Source: a bacterium
Lineage (GTDB): Bacteria; Patescibacteriota; Saccharimonadia; CAILAD01; BJGX01
NCBI GenBank assembly: GCA_023261595.1
Contig: JAHFOQ010000007.1
Location: 1-43,623 of the forward strand
Direction of reading: 5' to 3'
DNA length: 43,623 nucleotides
The position numbers were made by a program, and so were the translations under genes. Under the pieces are notes generated by a model that saw only the letters and a program-made list of their open reading frames with translations, had not been told where the DNA came from and did not search any database. This document shows positions 37,217 to 43,623 of the stretch, piece after piece. Position 1 is the first letter of the stretch. Every line of letters starts with the position of its first letter.

Positions 37217-37567
37217 TTAACGTCGTATAATCTCTATAAGCTTTGTTATAGCCCAAGCAATAAAAGCTACCACAACTAATGCAACGATTGCTTCATACTC
37301 AAAGCGAGCTGCTTCAAACTGAAAAGTAGTATTAAACAGTCCGTAAAACGGTTGAACAAATGGTTGTGTAATACTATAAATAAATTGTGCAAAGCCGTTA
37401 CCTTTATTCGCTCCTAACAACCCAAGCACAATTCTGATGAGTAATAGAAACTCAATAATTCCAGCAACCCAATATACTATCATTTCTGCCTTAAAGGCAC
37501 CTCTTTGAGTGGCTGGACTCGTTTCTACTGTTTCTGTTCTACCAATCTCTTTTCTATATTCTTGCAT
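37217..37567 (-). CDS. YggT-like membrane protein
   Basis: IIEFLLLIRIVLGLLGANKGNGFAQFIYSITQPFVQPFYGLF. Confidence 0.78.
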   Translation of the reverse strand: MQEYRKEIGRTETVETSPATQRGAFKAEMIVYWVAGIIEFLLLIRIVLGLLGANKGNGFAQFIYSITQPFVQPFYGLFNTTFQFEAARFEYEAIVALVVVAFIAWAITKLIEIIRR

Positions 37568-37618
37568 TTCTTTGCTCCTCCTTAATAGTTAGAGCATACC
37601 TAAATATTACAAAACTGT

Positions 37619-37636
37619 CTGTTAATTATTTAACAG
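37619..37636. promoter_or_regulatory. Palindrome CTGTTAA-TTAT-TTAACAG upstream of the YggT-like gene
   Basis: 7-bp perfect arms. Confidence 0.5.
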
Positions 37637-37668
37637 GGTAGATTGTTCTTAGGTTATTTTATACTAAG

Positions 37669-38034
37669 TTATTGCCAAGGAGATGCTAGCTGAAAATAAT
37701 TTCCATCTAGGTCTGCAAATGTAGCAAGCCAAAATTTATCATTTTCTGGGCTTGGATTATATGGTTCTGCTACTACTTCTGCACCAAGCGATTTTATACG
37801 ATCAAAATCACCTTTAACATCTTTGGTTTCGAAAAACATTATCATTCGTTCTGGATTAGTGCTTTTTCCTTTTACTTTGTCGTGGCCACCAATAGACAAA
37901 AAACTATTCCCTATTAAAAATCCGGTATAGTTGTTATCTTCCATATCGGGTTTTTTGTCTAAAATTTTTGCATAAAATTCGGCAAGTTCTTTTGGTTTTT
38001 CACTACTAAGCATTAATGAGTTAAAATTTAACAT
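37669..38034 (-). CDS. VOC (glyoxalase/dioxygenase) family protein
   Basis: VOC fold pattern; FADLDGNYFQLASPW. Confidence 0.85.
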   Translation of the reverse strand: MLNFNSLMLSSEKPKELAEFYAKILDKKPDMEDNNYTGFLIGNSFLSIGGHDKVKGKSTNPERMIMFFETKDVKGDFDRIKSLGAEVVAEPYNPSPENDKFWLATFADLDGNYFQLASPWQ

Positions 38035-38158
38035 ATTCTTCCTATCTAGTTATTTATTCTTACATTTATTGTATCACTACCACTCCACCAATCAGTAAAA
38101 AATTTAACTGCATTCATACCAAAAGTTACTTACTATTGGATAAGGAGGACATAATGAG

Positions 38159-38365
38159 ATGAATGAGAAGATAGAAGAAGGTAAAGGCAAAATAAAAGAA
38201 ACTGTGGGTAAAATTACCGATAATGAAAGACTAGAAGCAAAAGGTAAAATTGAACAAAAAGGTGCTCAAGCTAAAGAATATATAAAAGATCGTGCAGATG
38301 ACACCCGTCAAAAAGCTACTGACTCAGCAGAAAAGACGATGAACAATCTACGGAGAATACATTAA
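38159..38365 (+). CDS. CsbD-family stress protein
   Basis: MNEKIEEGKGKIKETVGKITDNERLEAKGKIEQKGAQAKEYIKD. Confidence 0.9.
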   Translation: MNEKIEEGKGKIKETVGKITDNERLEAKGKIEQKGAQAKEYIKDRADDTRQKATDSAEKTMNNLRRIH

Positions 38366-38389
38366 TAGGTATAATACGCTGAAGTAAGG

Positions 38390-38848
38390 TTAATATTCGT
38401 CTATTACAATTTTCTTTTGTTGCATTAATGTCTTAAAGGCATTGGGTTTCTGCATAAGCTCTTCCATGTTACTTGGCACAATTTGCCAACTCAGACCAAA
38501 CTTATCTTTACACCAACCACATTGTTCTGATTCTGGTACGTTTGAGAGTTTTTCCCAATAATAGTCAATTTCTTCTTGGTCATCACAAGCAATAGAAAAA
38601 GATACAGCTTCGTTAAATGTAAATTCCGGACCAGCATTAATTGCTACAAAACGTAAGCCGTTTAGTTCAAATTCAATAGTAAGTACTTTGCCTGCTAAAT
38701 CTTTTTGAAAGTCAGCCAATCCTTCAGCTTCACTGTTTGGATAATTTGTTGTAGAAATTATTTTACTATCCTTAAATACCGATAGGTAGAAATCAACTGC
38801 TTCTTTAGCTTTGCCATCAAACCATAGGTTGGGGGTAATTGTATTCAT
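38390..38848 (-). CDS. PhnB-like VOC protein
   Basis: MNTITPNLWFDGKAKEAVDFYLSVFKDSKI...CGWCKDKFGLSWQIVP. Confidence 0.9.
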   Translation of the reverse strand: MNTITPNLWFDGKAKEAVDFYLSVFKDSKIISTTNYPNSEAEGLADFQKDLAGKVLTIEFELNGLRFVAINAGPEFTFNEAVSFSIACDDQEEIDYYWEKLSNVPESEQCGWCKDKFGLSWQIVPSNMEELMQKPNAFKTLMQQKKIVIDEY

Positions 38849-38891
38849 TATTGTTCTCCTTTTCTTCTAATTTAAGTATATTTACATGTTA

Positions 38892-39761
38892 TCACGGAAC
38901 AATCACGCTAAGTTTTTTTGAATGTATCTTATATGTAAGTGGCAATTTGGTACTAATTATCTCACCGTCTTTGGCTATAGAGATTTTTGAGTTAGGAGTG
39001 TCTATTATCAATTTTTTAGTATGAAAACTCTTGTAGCGAATAGGAGTCTTATTTGGTGTAATAATATGTTTTAGTGTATTCAGCATTCTATTATCTTTTG
39101 GTAATGTAAGAATATGAACATTAAGTTCTCCACTGCTAAGTGTTTTTCGTCTTATAAAATGTTTTTCGTTAATATTATAATCATTATTACTAATAAAAAT
39201 GATTGGCGTTTTGACAGATTGAGAATTATTATTATATTGCAACCTTACATCTAGTAAGCCTATTTTATCTACTGTTGCGATAAGACTTGTAAAATATGCA
39301 GATATCTTACCATGCGCTTTTTGTTGTCCTTCTCTTTCAATTACATACCGAGCATATGCACCTACGCTTGAGTTATTAAGAAATAATTCATTATTTACAG
39401 TTGCGTAATCGACTTTGTTTATTTTAAATCGAGCAATAATTTTACAAGCTTTCGTAACATCCTGTGGTATACCAAGGTCTTTTGAAAAGTTGTTCATTGT
39501 ACCCAACGGTAATACGCCTAATACTAGATTTTTTTTTACACATCTGGCTGCAATACCACTAACTGTACCGTCACCTCCGCCTGCACACAGTACTTTACAA
39601 CCATCCCTTATAGCCTTCTGAACTGTACGTTCAAAGGATTCTTTTATAGTATAAATTTTCGCATCAGGTAATTCTCGTTTGATGATAGCAATTATTTCAT
39701 CTGTATCTATCTTGCTTGCTTTGCGAGCAGATAGATTAAGAATTACACCTATTTTTACCAT
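38892..39761 (-). CDS. Diacylglycerol/YegS-type lipid kinase
   Basis: LCAGGGDGTVSGIAA, LGVLPLGTMNNFSKDLGIP. Confidence 0.9.
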   Translation of the reverse strand: MVKIGVILNLSARKASKIDTDEIIAIIKRELPDAKIYTIKESFERTVQKAIRDGCKVLCAGGGDGTVSGIAARCVKKNLVLGVLPLGTMNNFSKDLGIPQDVTKACKIIARFKINKVDYATVNNELFLNNSSVGAYARYVIEREGQQKAHGKISAYFTSLIATVDKIGLLDVRLQYNNNSQSVKTPIIFISNNDYNINEKHFIRRKTLSSGELNVHILTLPKDNRMLNTLKHIITPNKTPIRYKSFHTKKLIIDTPNSKISIAKDGEIISTKLPLTYKIHSKKLSVIVP

Positions 39762-39762
39762 A

Positions 39763-40293
39763 TTATATTCCGCTCAATTTTATAACTATAATTAACACAA
39801 CTGCTCCTAAAGCCCAGCCTGCTATTACGTCACTTGCATAATGCACACCTAGATAAATACGAGAAATGCCTATACCGAAGATAATAGTTGCTAATACAAT
39901 TATTACTAAAAGTGACCATGGCTGACTAAGGCGTGTGGCGGCTAGGTATGTTAACAAGCCCAATACTAGCATAGACATATATGCATGCCCACTTGGAAAA
40001 CTATAGCTTTTAGGTTGAGTAATGCTCGCAAAGACCACTTCAGGACGATTTCGTTGAAAGAATATCTTCAGTACAGGTGAAATAAGCAAAAGCACTGCAC
40101 TAATTATACCCACCTTGGCTAAGACGGTCTGTTTTGTCACAAACATATATACAGAAAAGACAAAGAGCACAGTGAGTAATACAAGAGGTTCGCCAATAAA
40201 TGTCAGTGTCAGCATCAGCGGCCTCAGCCAGTCAGGCAGTTTTTGCACTGTGTGTAGTATATTGTTGTCTATACTATGTAGTGCTGATTTCAA
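39763..40293 (-). CDS. PAP2-family phosphatase
   Basis: FFQRNRPE, SFPSGHAYMSM, SRIYLGVHYASDVIAG. Confidence 0.93.
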   Translation of the reverse strand: MKSALHSIDNNILHTVQKLPDWLRPLMLTLTFIGEPLVLLTVLFVFSVYMFVTKQTVLAKVGIISAVLLLISPVLKIFFQRNRPEVVFASITQPKSYSFPSGHAYMSMLVLGLLTYLAATRLSQPWSLLVIIVLATIIFGIGISRIYLGVHYASDVIAGWALGAVVLIIVIKLSGI

Positions 40294-40523
40294 GTAGTCT
40301 CCTTATCTAACAAATTGTTATTTTAGTTTGATAGCTGTCTGATAGCTTTATCAATCAATCTTTTTAGAATGATTCCCTATTAATTTCATTATAACAAAAA
40401 ATAATGCATAGTTACTGTAGTTATTATCTCTGGTACTCAACAGTAAAAAATGTGTTTCAGATTCCTTGGTCTATTCTCTTAACAGTGTAATATATCTCAT
40501 TTGATTATTATCATTATACAGAG

Positions 40524-40543
40524 CTTAATAACTAGTTATTAAG
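40524..40543. other. 20-bp perfect palindrome CTTAATAACTAGTTATTAAG
   Basis: Read directly; intergenic. Confidence 0.6.
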
Positions 40544-40576
40544 AATACATTTTATAGCGAATAGAAGATTAGAAAA

Positions 40577-41008
40577 TTACACAGTTTTATTAGGTCCTTC
40601 AGGAATAAATTTGGGATTCATCCAAACCGGCTCCCATTGATGTCCGTCAGGATCAACAACTTCATAGCCAAACATCATGTCTTCTGGTGCTCCGTATTCG
40701 ACTTTATAATGGTCTCCACCATTTTGCTTGGCGATATCTGCAAATTTCTGGACTTCTTCTTTGGAATCGAGCGTAAGAGCGAGAAGTACAGTATTAGTTT
40801 TAGTAGCATCACTAATAACCTTATCTCTTATGAACTTCTTATAAAATTCATGCTTGAGCAACATTACAACAATTTCATCTGACCACATCATTGCACAGGC
40901 TTTATCATCAGAAAAATCTGCATTTTTTGAAAAGCCTAGGGCCGTATAAAACTGGGTTGATTTGCTTAAATCAGTCACTGGTAAATTTACAAAAATTTTC
41001 TTTGACAT
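40577..41008 (-). CDS. VOC-family protein
   Basis: MSKKIFVNLPVTDLSKSTQFYTALGF...DPDGHQWEPVWM. Confidence 0.88.
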   Translation of the reverse strand: MSKKIFVNLPVTDLSKSTQFYTALGFSKNADFSDDKACAMMWSDEIVVMLLKHEFYKKFIRDKVISDATKTNTVLLALTLDSKEEVQKFADIAKQNGGDHYKVEYGAPEDMMFGYEVVDPDGHQWEPVWMNPKFIPEGPNKTV

Positions 41009-41020
41009 TCGATTAACTCC

Positions 41021-41443
41021 TTAAACCTGCAGAATACTAAAACGATTACCTTCTGTGTCCATTGCTGAAACCCATAAACCAACACCAGGAATGTTTTGTG
41101 GTTCATTGGTATGTTTACCGTCTTTACCTTTTGACCCCAAAACTTTACCGCCAGCCTCTACTACATCTTTCATGGCGGCTTTTATATTATCTACAGAAAT
41201 AACTACAGACGGAGCTAGTGAAAGTGGATCTTCTGTCTTTTGGTAAAAGCCTCCATTAATAGCACCGGGTCTCGTTACCATATTATCTTTGTCAGTTTCG
41301 GCTGTTTGTGCCACAACGTAGTTACCCATTTCTGCTCCCATTTGCTGGGTCTTCCATCCAAAAACTGATTCATAAAACTTAATCATACGTGACTCGTCTT
41401 TATAACCCATTTCAAAATGTACGACTGGATTTGGTTTGCCCAT
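41021..41443 (-). CDS. VOC-family protein
   Basis: PVVHFEMGYKDESRMIKFYESVFGWKTQQMG...DTEGNRFSILQ. Confidence 0.88.
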   Translation of the reverse strand: MGKPNPVVHFEMGYKDESRMIKFYESVFGWKTQQMGAEMGNYVVAQTAETDKDNMVTRPGAINGGFYQKTEDPLSLAPSVVISVDNIKAAMKDVVEAGGKVLGSKGKDGKHTNEPQNIPGVGLWVSAMDTEGNRFSILQV

Positions 41444-41583
41444 AATTATTTATCCTACTTATGATTTATATTATAGCACCAGCTTTGGTTAAACGCCTTT
41501 TAATGTTAAAAACTAATACTCAGTTTTTATAGTTTTAACAATAGATGTAACAAGATCTATAAAGTTATATAAAGCAATACATA

Positions 41584-41736
41584 CTACCTCAGACATATGT
41601 CCGCAAATTCACCAGCTATATTATTATCACCCAATAACAACCTCTTCAACTCCCAAGGCCTACCTTTAATATTCTTAAGCCACTCAATTCTGTTTTTTGT
41701 TTCTTTAATTCAATCTTCAAAAGTTTGTTAGTTCAT
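41584..41736 (-). pseudogene. Possible gene remnant with in-frame TAA and TGA
   Basis: Manual translation MN*QTFED*IKETKNRIEWLKNIKGRPWELKRLLLGDNIAGEFADICLR*; protein-like composition. Confidence 0.35.
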
Positions 41737-41809
41737 GCCACTATTTTAACTGTAGCGCCTACACTTGTCGTTTATTGATAGAAAATACTAGCTAAGGTAA
41801 TATATATTT

Positions 41810-42121
41810 ATGACACAAGCAGAAATAGCTGGCGGTACAGTACATAAAATGCCATCCGATTTAAAGAATGCTCTCTTGGCTACTAGGGCAGCGCTAAAAA
41901 TATGGGAAGGTCTTACGCCATTAGCACGTAATGAATGGATTTGCTGGAATATTTCTGTAAAGCAGCCGGCTACAAGAATTGATCATATTAAGCGAACAAT
42001 TGTAGAGCTACAAGAAGGAAAGCGCCGACCCTGTTGTTGGATTGGCTGTATTCACCGTACAGACAAAGCCTTGAGTCCCTCTGTACAGGGAATACTTAAT
42101 AAGAAATCAAAGTCCTTGTAA
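41810..42121 (+). CDS. YdeI/OmpD-associated family protein
   Basis: LTPLARNEWICWNISVKQPATRIDHIKRTIVELQEGKRRPCCWIGCIHR. Confidence 0.82.
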   Translation: MTQAEIAGGTVHKMPSDLKNALLATRAALKIWEGLTPLARNEWICWNISVKQPATRIDHIKRTIVELQEGKRRPCCWIGCIHRTDKALSPSVQGILNKKSKSL

Positions 42122-42131
42122 CTGGTTAGTT

Positions 42132-42482
42132 TTACTTTCGCAATATCTTTTCCATCGCTTTTCCTTTTGCTAGCTCGTCAATTAATTTATCGAGGTAGCG
42201 AATTTCTTGCATGGTTTTTTCTTTAATTTCTTCCACCCGAATACCACAAATTACACCAGTAATTTGTTTTCGTAATGGGTTTAGCCGGGGAGCTTCTTTA
42301 AAAAAGGTTTGAAGGTCAATTTGTTTTTCGAGCTGTATCTCTAGTTTTTTGTGATCATAGCCTGTTAGCCAACTGATTATTTCATCAACCTCAGCTTTTG
42401 TGCGACCTTTTCTCTCAACCTTGGCTATATAAAGTGGATAAACTCTTGCAAAGCTCATTGTGTAGAGTCGATTTTCTTTCAT
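42132..42482 (-). CDS. DUF2200 family protein
   Basis: [34 protein letters not shown]...[11 protein letters not shown]. Confidence 0.85.
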   Translation of the reverse strand: MKENRLYTMSFARVYPLYIAKVERKGRTKAEVDEIISWLTGYDHKKLEIQLEKQIDLQTFFKEAPRLNPLRKQITGVICGIRVEEIKEKTMQEIRYLDKLIDELAKGKAMEKILRK

Positions 42483-42521
42483 AAACCAATCATACCAAGT
42501 AGCAATAGTAATTTGAACAGA

Positions 42522-42863
42522 TTATTGTTTTTTAAGCTTTTTTGCTACATTACTATTTAATTTTTTTCTCAAGTCTTCAAAGTAGGTTTTTTCTCCACGT
42601 ACCAACTCATCACAAAACGCTGCCACATCATTACCGGTTATTTCGAGTACATCCTTGCCATTTGCAGCACTTTCTTCGAACAGATTTATTAGAGTTCTAA
42701 ATGGATCAATTGTACTAATTCCTGTACTTTTCCACATATATTTCTTGATTTCTTCATACACTACCTGATAGTCACGAGGTAGAGCTTTAGCACGTTTTTC
42801 CATTGCTCTCCACTCTTTCTTATCATCTAAATCTCCGATTATTTTATCTAATATATTACTCAT
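42522..42863 (-). CDS. DUF1048 family protein
   Basis: ALPRDYQVVYEEIKKYMWKSTGI...EITGNDVAAFCDELVR; overlaps the PadR gene. Confidence 0.85.
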   Translation of the reverse strand: MSNILDKIIGDLDDKKEWRAMEKRAKALPRDYQVVYEEIKKYMWKSTGISTIDPFRTLINLFEESAANGKDVLEITGNDVAAFCDELVRGEKTYFEDLRKKLNSNVAKKLKKQ

Positions 42864-43183
42864 TCATTCTCCTTTAATTCATTAATTTTTGATGAAACAA
42901 AATCCCATTTTTTCCAGAAATTTCTTAATTCTATTCGACCCGCTTTAGTAAGACGATAAAACTTGCGAGGTGGGCCGATCTCAGATGAAACTTTCTCGGT
43001 ACTAACAAGATTATTTTTTTCAAGCCGAACTAAAATTGTATAAACTGTTCCTTCTACGATATCTGTAAACCCAAGCTTTCGAAGCTGTACGGTTATTTCA
43101 TAGCCATAGGTTTTTCCTCGTCCAATAATTTCAAGTACACAACCTTCTAATACTCCTTTTAACATTTCAGTATTGTTTTCCAG
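42860..43183 (-). CDS. PadR-family regulator (likely starts at CTG 43183, not ATG 43165)
   Basis: LEGCVLEIIGRGKTYGYEITVQLRKLGFTDIVEGTVYTILVRLEKNNLV; SD AAAGGAG 7 nt before CTG-GAA-AAC-AAT-ACT-GAA-ATG. Confidence 0.85.
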   Translation of the reverse strand: MENNTEMLKGVLEGCVLEIIGRGKTYGYEITVQLRKLGFTDIVEGTVYTILVRLEKNNLVSTEKVSSEIGPPRKFYRLTKAGRIELRNFWKKWDFVSSKINELKENE

Positions 43184-43209
43184 ACCAATACTCCTTTCTG
43201 TAGATAATC

Positions 43210-43242
43210 TATATAGTATTACGTACTACTAGTATATAGTAT
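43210..43242. repeat. Direct repeat TATATAGTAT x2 (23-bp period) upstream of the PadR gene
   Basis: Copies at 43210-43219 and 43233-43242. Confidence 0.6.
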
Positions 43243-43310
43243 CACAAAGTAGTAAACAATTCCAAGAGGAAGGGCAAGAATAAATATTTATTTTAAGTAT
43301 TTAAGCTAGA

Positions 43311-43623
43311 TTAGTTCGAACAACTCTGCATTCCTTCATCTAATACTTGTCCATTTATATTAATAAACTTCCAATTATATGAACCTTTGAACAGCTCAAG
43401 TTCTAATACCCCAAAGTCTGTGTTGTTAAAAAATGCACTGTTTTTTCTATTAGCCACTCTTTCGTAATGAGAATATCCACCAGAACCAACCACAAATTCT
43501 TGGATTCCCTCTTCACTTTTCTGACCATCCACTAATTGTTTGTCGAACCTTTCATAAATATGATCATGCCCATTCAGCACTATCTCTGCCTTCTTAGCTT
43601 GTAGTAACTTCCATGCATCCGGC
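43311..43623 (-). CDS. C-terminal part of a metallophosphoesterase (acid phosphatase type 7-like); 5' end outside the window
   Basis: Open to window edge: PDAWKLLQAKKAEIVLNGHDHIYERF...; the annotated 43580 start is internal. Confidence 0.8.
   Translation of the reverse strand, partial: PDAWKLLQAKKAEIVLNGHDHIYERFDKQLVDGQKSEEGIQEFVVGSGGYSHYERVANRKNSAFFNNTDFGVLELELFKGSYNWKFININGQVLDEGMQSCSN

Noticed and set aside
41584-41736. UGA recoding (code 25 or UGA=Trp)
   Set aside because: The same frame also has TAA, and pyrD uses TGA as a genuine stop with ATGA overlap; standard code is adequate.
42522-43183. PadR/DUF1048 pair as a toxin-antitoxin system
   Set aside because: This regulator/partner pairing is known in other bacteria and neither protein shows toxin motifs.
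1-43623. CRISPR array, rRNA or IS element
   Set aside because: No regularly spaced identical repeats, no rRNA-like blocks and no transposase motifs noticed on either strand.

Overview
This 43.6 kb AT-rich window looks like the chromosome of a Patescibacteria/CPR organism, probably Saccharibacteria-like. That taxonomic call is inference from gene content, small membrane proteins and signal peptides; no search was run. UGA acts as a stop (pyrD ends TGA in an ATGA overlap with pyrC), which argues against the code-25 lineages. Most genes lie on the minus strand. The window starts inside one of two tandem membrane-anchored fibre genes. The complete copy has a collagen-like segment, YadA-type head repeats and a C-terminal peptidase S74 chaperone motif. 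Core genes follow: ftsH, tilS, three CAU-anticodon tRNAs (fMet, Met, Ile2), septum initiator, ABC transporters, a pyrD-pyrC / pyrF-pyrE pyrimidine block and lexA. After these come malic enzyme, ExoD-like protein, a two-component system, a CrtC/AttH-like + CruF-like pair beside a secreted lipase, two membrane-anchored surface proteins (propeller-like and SGNH esterase-like), a glycosyltransferase, and a cluster of small stress-type proteins (GlsB, Crp/Fnr, YtxH, DUF6496, KGG, YggT, CsbD). The window ends with VOC, lipid-kinase, PAP2 and PadR/DUF1048 genes and a truncated phosphoesterase. No CRISPR array, rRNA, transposon or prophage was seen. The strongest leads are the S74 fibre pair, a near-identical 46-bp leader in front of both pyr operons, a GTTC-N7-GTTC direct repeat in the lexA promoter, the paired carotenoid-hydratase-like genes, and a recurring CTGTTAA-N4-TTAACAG palindrome among the stress genes.
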